From Dama dama (Eukaryota; Chordata; Mammalia; Artiodactyla; Cervidae), in the NCBI RefSeq assembly GCF_033118175.1, contig NC_083704.1, positions 47,394,501 to 47,458,500 of the forward strand: a DNA stretch of 64,000 nucleotides. Direction: 5' to 3'. Positions 1 to 10,456 of the stretch are shown in pieces (positions within the stretch are counted from its first letter, which is position 1; the number at the start of each line of letters is the position of its first letter). The notes under the pieces were generated by a model. The model was given only the letters and a program-made list of their open reading frames with translations. It made no database searches and was not told the DNA's origin. The position numbers were made by a program, and so were the translations under genes.

Positions 1-3000
1 TACCACTAAACCATCTTGTTTCTCAAGAACAAAATGTACCAAATGCAGAGTCAATGGGCCCTAATTCTGATGAACCTCAAGGAAGAACAGTTAAAAGAGG
101 AGGAAATGGGAAATTAAGACCTATCAAACTACAGCATAGTAACCAGCAAAAATTAGATATAGACATTTGACAACAACCTTCTCCAAAACTGGAGGTTTTC
201 CTCTGGTTTCTATTTCAGCTAGCTAAGCAGTTTTCTTCAGTCTGTCGACTTCCAAACCTTTCCCTTTCATGTAGTTGAGAACTTACATATTTCATTCATA
301 ACGCTCCCAAAGTTTCCCACAATTTACCTGGGTGACTTCTTTTACTAGAATCTGTTTTGTCTGGAAAGTTCTTCCCTTTCCACCCCCTACTCCCCTTGCT
401 GAAAGCATCTCTAAATACTGTTCTTTCTGATTTTATGGAAGTTTCATTTCCTTGCAGCAGAAGCCTGCTCTATTTCCTGAAGCTAAATTCATCGTGCTCC
501 ATAAATGTGAAAACAAAATCATTCAAACCACATTCAGGCACAGAACCACCTACCAACCTGCACCTTCTGCCGGTTTTTCATCCCAATATGCCTTTCTGGT
601 GGTGACCTTGTGTTCCCTTCATCCTTCTGGCATCTCTATTTTCCAATCCACAGAATGTTCCCCTCCCAAGTCCATAAATTCTAAATCATATAGAACAAAA
701 CATTTTCTGCTATAAATCCTGTTTCCCAAGGCTCAACAACCTTGATAAACAAAAGCAACCATGGCCAGAAATTAGCTTACTTGCAATCAAAACGTGTTAA
801 TGTATTTAACCCTTTGCATATATGTGGCCACACTATGAATAGATGGAAGGAGGAAGGAATGTACTTTACAAATACTTCGTAAAGACTTTTTCATCTGATC
901 TTCTCAACAACCTTGGGAAGCAGGCAGGGCAGGCATTTTATTACCCCATTTACAGGTGACTAAGCTAAACATCAAAAAGCTTAAGTGAAAAGAAAAAAAA
1001 AAGGCTTAAGTGACTTGCCCAACCAATGTCGTCACAGGACATGTCACCCCAAACCCACATTAGGGTCCTGCCTCGTTCAACCCAAAGGATGTCTACCATG
1101 TACCCTCTCCATAGCTTTTTGTCCTACATACAGTCAAGGAGTAACTTCACAGAGATTTGGCATTTGAAAGGGAGGATGGTCCTCTGACTTTGGGGATACC
1201 ATCTCCCTTCAGCTAACAAGCCAGAAAACCATCTTCCAACTTCCCAACAGAAAACAATGCCTTTTTCTTCTATATACCACTTTTAACAACTACTGCTTTT
1301 CAAAACAATTTCCAACAGTTCCTGTTTTAAAGAGACTTACCCTTAAGACTCTACTAGTCCAAAAAGTTTGCATCAGCATAGGATTTTCTCAATAAAGTTC
1401 AGGGCTGATGCAATATTTTTCAGTCTCATATTTTACAGCTAAACTGACAAGAACATAGAACAGTCAAAAATTACGCAAGACAATGCTGCATTTTTTTTTT
1501 CCCTCTGCCACATCTGCCTCTATGTGTCTCCTGTGAGTCACTGTCTTTGGTGTTCAGTCATCATTATAGGAACTCTCATTCTCTACCCTAAATTATTTTA
1601 TTTCTTAAAGAAAACCTCTGCAATAAAAACAGAATCCTACGACATCTTTCACCACTTTGCTGAAGCACTGACCCCTTAATGTAGAGCCTCAGATGTCATG
1701 CTATTCCAATTTTTTATCACTCCAGTTTAACACAAACAGAAAAGAAGATGAAGGACAGTTACAATTCATTCATTTATTCAATCAACAGACACATGAAATC
1801 TTATCAGATGCCTGGAACTGGGGCCCAAAAATGAACAATAATTGTCCCTCCTCTCATAGCCTGGTAGAGTGGAAAACTAGAGTAAAGACAGAAATAACCT
1901 GATCAAGGTTAAGGTGGAGGTGAGCACAGGGCGTGGGGCAGTGGCCATCCACCATGAAATGCTTTCTGGAAGAAGTAGTCTGTGAGCATTTATAATCAAC
2001 TCCTCTGGACTTTTCAGTACAAAATAAGCCTAAGACCCAACCCCACTCCCTGAAAGGTTATAAGATGTACTGGTCAATAGTCAAGTTAAAATAATAATCT
2101 AATTAAAATAGCAGAATTTATTCTTGATTCCCAGTCCTAAATTTCAACTCCTAACCCCTATTCCCTTAGGCACAAATTACAGAAGGGTTAACAAATTCTG
2201 TCCCATACAGAGCCTTCTCACAAGTCTGTAGAACAGAATTAAAGACATGCACAGTGAAATAAAATGCACTTTAAAAAATACATGATCATTTTCCTAGACT
2301 GGAAGTGAACACTTTGAAGGATCCAAGCCCTACAAAGCATGACTGTCAGAAGAGGAAACTGAGGTTCAAAAAAGTCCCACTTTAATACAACAGAATAAAA
2401 GATGTCTTTGAAGTCGCCAGAACAGCTTGAGCAAGAAGAGAAACAGAAGGCTATTGTGGGGCTTTAGGCTCCAGATGATGAACCCCAAACACCCAGCAAT
2501 GGTAAACAAACAAGCCTCTGAGCCGGAATCTGATTTGGTGACCCAACAAAACATTACAATCTAAGGAATCTCTTTCTCCCCATTCATTATTTCCCAAAGT
2601 CCCACTGGCTAGCAGCTCCTGGTTTTGGCGGGCGGGGGGCGGGGGGGTGTGTGTGGGGAGGTTGCTGGTTTATTGCCGGTAAATTATAATGCACAGTGTG
2701 CTTTTCAAAAAAAAAAAAAGGTACAGGCACATGAAAACAACCACGGTTTTAAAGACCCGTAAAAGACACTATGTAACAGAAATGAACTCTGTCTGTGTTT
2801 ACTATGAGGACCTATTACTCCTTTATGCTACTCCAGTGGGTTTTAAACTCAATTGAATGCTACCACTGCCTGCTAAAGAGCATGTCAGGCAAGGGAAGGA
2901 GCAATTTCAAACACCTGCCTCAGCAGGAGCCCAAACTGCCTCCCTCACCATCTCCCCGTGCCTCAAGCAAGCAGCTGACCTGGCAAGGGGGCTTCAGACA

Positions 3001-3471
3001 CCGGCCACGCTACCATCCCAACAAGTAGGCTCTATAAAGTCATCCTTCCATTTGGCCCGGCACACCCTCATCCCCACCACTCGGATCCCCAGCTGAAAGG
3101 AGGGAAACTCAGCCGCCCCAAAGAGGAGAAAGGGAGTGGGTCCTGAGTGGTCCCTTTCCGCAGCCGGCCCGAGGTGGGCCCGGGGTCCCTCACCTCCCCC
3201 GACTCGGAGTCCCTTCCCAGGGCACCGCTGAGCCCCTCCCACTCCTTTGGCCCAAGGGGCTGCGGTTACCACCCTCGTCCCCTCAGGACTTCGGCTGCCG
3301 CCTGGGCCCCGAGGACCCTGGCCCATAAGCGACGCCACGCCCGAGCCCTCTCGGCCCGGACCGCCGACCCCCGCCCCGGGCCCCTCCCGGGCGACCCTGC
3401 CCGGCCGCCCGCAACCCTCTCAAGGCCCGGGGCGGCCCCGCGCCGCCCGCCCCGACCGGCGGGCCGCGCAC
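1..3471 (-). other. PXK: PXK intron 1 (5' part, partial)
   Basis: This stretch lies downstream, in transcript sense, of the PXK exon 1 donor, so it is intronic. No exon with convincing coding similarity is visible. It holds old dispersed repeats: a MIR-like segment on the complement strand around 840-1040 (fragments resembling the MIR core and 'aagtgacttgccc'), an L2-like tail around 1760-1880, and a G-rich tract around 2625-2660. The last few hundred bases next to the exon belong to the CpG island. Confidence 0.75.
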
Positions 3472-3850
3472 CGTGTGAGACTGCAGGCTCTGGCTCGCCT
3501 CGATGGCCGCTGTCAGCGGCACCGTGTCGTCCAGCAGCACCTTGCCGGCCGGCGGCTTCTCCATGAAGGCCATCCCGGGACGCCGGTCCGCCACCGCCTC
3601 GGGACCAGGGGCAGGAACCGCGGGCGCCGAGTCCTGCCGCCGCCGCCGCTGTCAACACGCGCCGCCCCACGCGCCGCCGCCGCCGCCCGCCGGGCCCGCG
3701 GGGTCCTAGCGCCGACAGGCCCCCGCCGCCTTGGCCGTGGGCACAGGCAACGCTTTCGCGCTGCCACCTCCCGCGGGGTCCTAGGGCCAAACCGTCGGTC
3801 ACAGCTGTCCTGGAGCTGCGCCTCCAAGCTCCACGTGGGCGCACCGCAAG
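3140..3850. promoter_or_regulatory. PXK: CpG island / promoter of PXK
   Basis: This is a very GC-rich, CpG-dense block that stands out from the AT-rich sequence on both sides and surrounds the PXK start codon. It includes GCC/GGC trinucleotide runs near 3633-3650 and 3670-3690, which would be 5'UTR or core promoter on the minus strand. An E-box CACGTG sits at 3832-3837. No TATA box is evident, as is usual for CpG-island housekeeping promoters. The transcription start cannot be fixed from sequence alone but should lie upstream (higher coordinate) of 3573. Confidence 0.85.
3472..3573 (-). CDS. PXK: PXK coding exon 1 (N-terminus of PX domain-containing kinase-like protein)
   Basis: The exon encodes 34 residues beginning MAFMEKPPAGKVLLDD and ending QSLQSHT, followed directly by a GT donor (ACG then GTGCGC) at 3471-3470. 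This matches the N-terminus of PXK as I know it, just ahead of the PX domain. PXK is an endosome-associated protein with a phosphoinositide-binding PX domain, a kinase-like (probably catalytically weak) domain and a C-terminal WH2-like region. It affects receptor and Na,K-ATPase trafficking. Only this exon lies in the window; the rest continues beyond coordinate 1. I chose the ATG at 3573 over the in-frame ATG seven codons upstream because it gives the known protein start. The exon ends in phase 0. Confidence 0.93.
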
Positions 3851-6800
3851 CTCGATACCCTCAGCACCGGCCTCAGACCTCGGGACAGTTCACCCTAAGC
3901 CATCACCCCCAGAGGTCCTCAGAGCCTAAGACACGGCGTCTTGGGCTCCCGGAACGCTCAGGCCCAAACAATCCCAAACATTCCTTAATGGGTTTCTCAT
4001 ATTAGGCCCTGAAAACTGTACACCCTGACTTACAACTGACCCTCTCCCATCAAGCCTCCCAGGCCAAAGAACCCTAAGACCCAGAAAAAAGGGCCTTCAG
4101 GATGGGACTCTCCTGCTGTGCCTTGCAGAACCACAAACTTTCTACAAGCCCCTCAAATTCAGATTTTGTGGGGAGCTCTTGAACTTGGCTCTTCAGACTA
4201 AAAAACCTAAGAGCTCGACCCTCAGAATTGAAGCCCTAAGACTCCAGCACTCTCAGACCCAAAGCTCTTTGAACTGGAGCCCGTAAAACCTGGGCATTGG
4301 CCCAGAACTCCCAGTCTCTACCCTCTGGCCCAGTTCTAAGCTCAGCACACAGGCCTTCAAACTTTCAACCTCAGACTTGGGGTGCTCCATCCCACCGTAC
4401 TGGCTCCAAGAACGTCAAAACCCACAGCCAGATAACTCTGATCAACTCAGACCCAAATCTGCCCCAATCTGCCTGAACCCAAGGCCATAATCCTGACCCA
4501 CCCACAGTGCTGTCTGCCAGGGCAGCATCCCAGGACAACAGAGAAAGCTGGAATTACCAGCTGTGTGCCCTTGAATTAGTTACCCAACACCTCTGAGCCC
4601 CAGCTCCCCATCTGTAACATGGAGATAATAAAGCAGCAGTCTATTAAAACTATGTATCACTTAGGGAGGGTTCACTTTTTACTTATGTTTCTTAAGGCAA
4701 ATACATTATTTCATTACCAGATTCACAGAAACCAAAATTCGGCTTTAATCATTACTCATATCATGTGGGCTGACCGGAGACAAGGCTCTTCTTGCATACT
4801 GCTGGGGGAATATAAATTGGAGCATTTATGCACTCAACAATTATTTACTGAGTACTTAACCATGTAAGAGGTCTGGCACTAGCAGCTGGGATTTGACAAC
4901 ACACATCGAAATGTCCTCACCCAGTAATCCCACCTGTAGATTATTTTAAGGAAATACTCAGAATCAGTGCAAATACATAGCACTCAAAAGTATATATCTA
5001 ACAATAGAAGACTGGACAAATTGTGATACAATCATAGATATTTTACAAAGATTAAAAGTTAGATTATCAAAGGATATTTAATGATGTTGGGGAATGCCCT
5101 AGATACAACAGTAAGTAGGAAGAAAACCCAATATATGCATTTTATGATCTCAAGATTTTAAAATGTTCATAGGAAAAACATCAGAAGGAAGCCCACCAAA
5201 ATATTAGCTGAAGGTCTTTAGCAAACAGAATCATGATGCTATTTTTTCTGCACTTTTCAAAATGTCTCTAAAAATATTTTACTTGTATGTTTAGGAAAAA
5301 ACATAACAATATTATACAACTGGGTTGCAAAGGTCATCAAAGGAGAGCCTGTCCTCTTCCTTACTAAGGAAATGAAACTGAAAGTGAGAAATCATGTATT
5401 TGATGGACTGAAGCCAGAGACTAACTCTCAATCTAGGCTTTTCTGTGCTCGAGGAATTCTTGCCTGAAGCCTCTGAGAATAAATACTATAGAGAGCCTTA
5501 TAATCTTATCTACCCAAATCAGTGCCCTGAAGAGCCTAGACTTAACTGGATCCCTGGATCCTCTGGAGACTAGGCTATGATAGTCTGTAAAGCCAGTTGG
5601 CTTTTGAAGTGGCTCACGGTGAATGTGGAGAAACTCCCTAGTCCAGAGCTGATCTGAAGCAAATCTACTTTGCTTCCGGTCTCATACTGGGTAAAGCAAA
5701 TGAGATATGCAGTACTTCTGTTGCTATATACATAACTACTCAGGGCTGCAAGGGAAAATAAAGCAAGATTTATATTCTTGTATGCTGCCAAATGTTTAGA
5801 TAGTCCACGGGTTTTTTAACGGCTTGACATTTGGCCAGACTGACTGAAAATAATGAGTTTTAGTGAGGACGCTTCCAGACCTGGCACCTGTTCTACAAAT
5901 CAACTCACAGAACCTAGTGAAACACTCAGTGCTTCCTAAGCAGCATCGCCTCCCCACTCAGAATTATTTTCTTTCTTTAAATATTCATGATCTGCATTAA
6001 AAAAAAAGAAAATTCAAGTCACTTGTGATTATTCTTACTTCCCTTACATAGTGGAATTTTTCATCACATCGCAGAGGAATTTTGCTCATGGTTTATAAGG
6101 TCATGTGAACTGTGGCCTCACTAAGAGCCACCCAAGAAATTGATTGTGGCCTAGAAATCGACTGTTTGTGGAGCCTTCTATTAATTCTGTTCTATTTATG
6201 TAGTGTCCACATTTGTCTTAGGTTTTCTTATGATTTTTCTGCAAACCAAAATTTCTCTGAAGATGTTGAAAATTCTGGTCTCTGTGTGTAATCCATAGGA
6301 AGAAAAGCCAAGGACAAAGGGAGTGAAACATCCGGGACCCTGGAGAGACTCAAGTGCAGTCCCAGAGTCATTTCACGGCACTTGCAGAGTCAGTTAATAA
6401 ACTCTGCCGGCACATGACGCATTCAGAGCTGCACAGCCGCTCAATGACTGTCGACCTTTGGTAAGAGTATGTTTTAATGTCAAAACGTAATAGATGTAAT
6501 TTAGTAGCAATTTTCTTTGGGAGTAAATTGGTCTCTTAATCATGCTCTAAGAACATAAAAAGAAAAATGCCTAATAATTCAGCACAAAATGAAAACCTGT
6601 GGTTACCTAAGAGGCACCAATGGGCCTTTAGCAGTTTCTTCTTTTTCTAGCTGAACACGCAAGACGAACGGTGGCTGTGGGGAGGCTTTCTCCCTGCTGC
6701 TACTTAAGATTCACTGCTCAGAAAAAGAAATGAGTGGCATTTCACCAATGTGGAAATGTTTCTAATCAAATACAAAAATCTGTTAAGCAATTTTCCAGTA

Positions 6801-8250
6801 CATTAGGCTGAAATTGCTTATGATGGATATGTATTTCTGTGGCGATCAAACATCCTATGAACTGCAGCCTTATAATGCTCCTCCGTGGGAAGCACTAGGA
6901 CTATCTGCCTTGCTCTCAGTCAGTACTTTTGTACTCACTTCTCTTTGTGACCCTGGACAGTCAAAGCCACTTCTCAATTACTTGCAAGAGGATTTCCTAT
7001 ATGAGAGTCACTCGTGCTTTCATTAGAAGAGTCACTCTTTCTGGCAACTTGTAGAGAGCTCAAAATGAAAAAGCCAGCCAGCTAGCTTGTGCTATAGTCA
7101 GCTTTAACAAAGCATAAGTGGTCTGAGAATCTTGGCTCAGTGTAAAAGTAACAAATCATCATTTACAGAGTTTCCCTAAATCCTTGCCTAATTCTCTGTT
7201 CCATCTTCTTTCAGTTTATAAAGATCAAAGAAGACCATGACATCTATGGAGCATCAAAAAAAAAAAAAAGGGAAACATTCCTGAGAAGCTACTTTAAGTT
7301 ACACACTGTTAATCAGCTATCCATCAGATCTCATATACACAAGTCCCCACAACGCCTGACTTGCACACAGTTTCATCTTTAGAATAACTCTTTCAGTAAT
7401 TCTGTTCTGAAGACACTCACTGAATAAATATCAACTTAGAAAAAGTGCAGGCGATAGGTATTGGTAGAAGCCATCAAGTAACAGTGAGGAAAACATTAAA
7501 AATTTAACAGGGAATAAGATCTAGAATATTCTAAATAGAAAAAAAATTATGTACGATGGTAGTTCCAAATACAAATGCAACATAAGATACTATTATAGAA
7601 ACTGATAGTGTTCCAGTATGGGAACATTTTAAGACCCACAGGGTAGTGGAGAAAAGAAATGCTCTGGAGCCAGGCAGGCCCATGTGAATTCCAGCTCTAC
7701 TGCATACTAGCTATACAGCCCTGGGCAAATCACAGAGCCTATAAAATGGCTTGCCTATAAAATGGAACAGTAACTTCATAAAACTGTCTGAAGGATTAGA
7801 ATTACTGTACAAACCTGGCTTGTCATTGAAAGAATGGTAACTTATAGTATCAATGATCACACCACACTCCACTTGCACACCCATACTTCAGGACTGCCAT
7901 TAAGTCCCAGAGAACGAATTCTGCAGGAACAGATGGTCTCAGCAGCAAGTGTTTATTTTGTGATTCAAGTTCTCCGTTTTGTTTTCCAATGTGACATCCA
8001 ATTATCTGCATGTATCATGTTTCACCTAAACATACACCTTCTTCAGATGAACCTGAACCTCTATAAGCTTCCCATTATGAAACTCATGATAATGGCATCC
8101 TTGCTCTGCATCCTGATTTTGGTATTTTCCACATTACCAACACAAACTAGAATGTGGTACAATATTAAACTACTCATTTATACACAACACTGCCCTCTAG
8201 TGATGAGAACAATTCTTTCTAGTAGTCTGTTTTAAGGATCCCCTTGATGT
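3851..8250. other. Intergenic / 3' flank between HTD2 and PXK
   Basis: No gene is supported here. GC content falls quickly after the PXK island. A MIR-like stretch lies around 4550-4630 ('gtgtgcccttgaattagtta' through 'catctgtaacatgg'), an L2-like end around 4800-4880, and another MIR-like stretch around 7655-7820. Poly(A) runs occur at 6000 and 7257-7270. The 133-codon open frame at 7834-8235 (+) has no recognisable domain and no splice support, so I treat it as chance. Confidence 0.6.
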
Positions 8251-8381
8251 GACAAACATGGAGAAGGAAATGGCAACCCACTCCAATATTCTTGCCTGGA
8301 AAATCCCATGGGCGGAGGAGCCTGGTAGGCTACAGTCCATGGGGTCGCAAAGAGTTGGACAAGACTGAGCGACTTCACTCA
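8251..8381 (-). mobile_element. Bov-tA/BOV-A2-type SINE
   Basis: The segment contains typical ruminant SINE wording ('agaaggaaatggcaaccc' through 'ggggtcgcaaagagttggac'). It is flanked by an 8-bp direct repeat, cttgatgt, at 8243-8250 and 8382-8389, which I take as the target-site duplication. Strand is given in the sense where the tRNA-like head reads 'gctcagtcatgtccaactc'. Confidence 0.85.
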
Positions 8382-9532
8382 CTTGATGTAAACAAATAAA
8401 AAGAAATCTAGTTACTGATCCAGCAGCAGGAAAATTTTTTTTTTCTAGGAAATGTGGGTAGATGCAACCAATTAATTTGATCTTATCTTCCTGATCAAAG
8501 CAACCAGCTGTGGTCTGAGCTACCATCTAAAGCCACAGAGCACAGATGGACTACCTGTATGTTCTACTATAGATTCTTGTCTTAATAGTGCTGGCTGTGT
8601 ACAGGATGACCAGCAATAACAAATTAGGCACATTTCCTCTCTAACACCCCTCAACTCTTAATTAAGAACTTGGCCACCACAGTGTTCCTTCAATTTTTTA
8701 TCTTACAGTTATTTTAATAAAAGCATGTATTATTTATATAATGGGTGGGGACCCCCAAAATATTTTCAAGGGAGAGAGAAAATCACCTGGATTGCTAAAA
8801 CAGAAACTGCACTCAAGATCTATTCCAGGTTTAGAAAACCAATGGAGATTGGCTGACATACTGAAAGACTGATCTATTCTTTAATTTTTGGCCAGATAGC
8901 TCCAAACTCAGGAAACCTGTAACCTTGCTCACAGACGAGAATGACAAGAGCAGGAGCTACTGTTTAGAGGCTGGGCCTTGTTCTTACCTATTTGTATCTG
9001 TCATCTCCAGCACTCCTGTATGGAGTCGTTATCCCTGCTTTATAGATGAAACCAAGAGAGCTTACAGAACTGAGTCCAAAGATGCACATAAGCCCTCCCC
9101 CAGTGACAGGAAAACCATCTGAAGGGCAAGAGACACTGAAGGGTCAATAAATCACCATCTTGGTGTAAACAGTAACAAATTATAATAAACTCTGATTCAG
9201 AAACTGCTGAAGAACAGGATCTAACAATATTTAGTGTTAAAAGACAGGTGTTCAAAGATGACCTATCTTCCATCATTGCCTTTAATAATTAAATGCTTGC
9301 TACTTATAAACTCAGTGACTTTAGTAAATTCTTATTCTACACAGATATAGGTAGGTTTGTGTTATATGAATGCAAATCTAATTAGGTCTGAAATCCTAAA
9401 AGTAGATCATTAAGCTAAACGATAACTTTCCTAACACTTTTTTCAGTTTTTTTTTTTTTCTTTTTTAATGGCACCTCATGGGAGCCTGGTTAACAATGTG
9501 CAACCTTAGAATCACCTCTGATCTTCTCTATT

Positions 9533-9536
<4 letters not shown>

Positions 9537-9565
<29 letters not shown>
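9537..9565. repeat. (TG)n microsatellite
   Basis: An uninterrupted run of about fourteen TG dinucleotides follows 'ttcac'. A short alternating CG/CA tract (gcgcacgcgcgcgc) lies about 60 bp downstream at 9625-9639. Confidence 0.95.
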
Positions 9566-9567
<2 letters not shown>

Positions 9568-9635
9568 ATATACAAGATCAAATTTACTGTTGTTTTAGAG
9601 TGGCTTGGGGAGAAAGGAAAAGTACGCGCACGCGC

Positions 9636-9732
9636 GCGCTGTGCCACATGGCTTGTGGGATCCTACTTTCCTGCCTAGGGATTGGATCCATGTCCCTGGC
9701 AGTGAAACCACTGGACCACCAGGAAATTGCCT
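9636..9732 (-). mobile_element. CHR-type SINE fragment
   Basis: The complement reads as the cetartiodactyl tRNA-derived SINE head ('cctggtggtccagtgg' type wording, here diverged), with the tail entering the CG-rich tract. It lies in the 3' flank of HTD2. The element is truncated and diverged. Confidence 0.7.
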
Positions 9733-9949
9733 ATTTTTTTTTTTCAGTGTTGAAAACCTAGATAGATGATGAATATACTTAATCCAGAGTGAAACATAAG
9801 TGGACACTGGAACATTTCTCTACCTGCTCCTCTCCCCCAGTACAGGTCTATGAGCCTGTCCTTGCTGAAGAACAGCAATCCCTGTCTTCCCCTGAGGCTT
9901 TCAATAATAACAACACTGATGTCTGAATTTGTATCTTTAAAGACGTATT

Positions 9950-10456
9950 TCAGGATTTGGGAGCTTCTGGGACCATAACTTTAACCCAGCCTTCCATAAC
10001 AGTCTTTTTACTTTCTAGTACGGAACACGATACTGCAATAATGGCAATGAACTGCTTCAGCTTTTTCACTTCTGCAGAAGCTAAAACAACTTCCCCAACA
10101 TATAAAGGGGCTGGAAAGTTAATTTCCTGGGAAAGAAACACGCAGCCTGGCCCTGGCATTTTAGTACCGAGGAGAGCTGAAATAAGTCCATTGATCAAAA
10201 CTCCATGGACAATTGTCTTTCCAAATCTGGTGTGTTTTGCAAAATCTTCGTCTAAGTGCAAAGGATTGACATCCCCTGTTAATTCTGAGAAGGTGGCCAC
10301 ATCCCTCTGAGTGAAGGCCCTCCTGAGCTCAGCCCGGTCTCCAACTCTGAGGTGCATGCGCTCTAAGGGCTGCCTGTTCAGCACTGCTTGGCTCAGGCAG
10401 ACTCTCCTGTGAAGCCTACCCCACCAGAGGCGATGGTTGGACATTACTGGGAACAT
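9950..10456 (-). CDS. HTD2: HTD2: mitochondrial 3-hydroxyacyl-thioester dehydratase type 2 (second frame of the RPP14 transcript)
   Basis: This intronless 168-codon frame encodes the MaoC/hotdog-fold dehydratase that removes water from (3R)-hydroxyacyl-ACP in mitochondrial fatty-acid synthesis. The hydratase motif D-x4-H is visible in TGDVNPLH, followed by FGKTIVHGVLINGLISALLG, which is typical of MaoC-like hydratases. The first 35 or so residues are Arg/His-rich with few acidic residues (HRLWWGRLHRRVCLSQ), as expected of a mitochondrial presequence. I chose the ATG at 10456 because it gives the family length of 168 and has A at -3; the frame stays open further 5' but without an earlier ATG matching the family. 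It shares its exon with the end of RPP14: the RPP14 stop at 10576-10578 lies 119 nt upstream. Translation from a dicistronic mRNA is established for human RPP14/HTD2; applying it here is inference from identical layout. Confidence 0.95.
   Translation of the reverse strand: MFPVMSNHRLWWGRLHRRVCLSQAVLNRQPLERMHLRVGDRAELRRAFTQRDVATFSELTGDVNPLHLDEDFAKHTRFGKTIVHGVLINGLISALLGTKMPGPGCVFLSQEINFPAPLYVGEVVLASAEVKKLKQFIAIIAVSCSVLESKKTVMEGWVKVMVPEAPKS

Noticed and set aside
3247..4005. 252-codon plus-strand open frame in the PXK CpG island
   Set aside because: GC-rich islands give long open frames by chance; it runs antisense to the PXK first exon and has no recognised domain.
7834..8235. 133-codon plus-strand open frame downstream of HTD2
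   Set aside because: No domain, splice or promoter support, and composition typical of AT-rich noncoding DNA.
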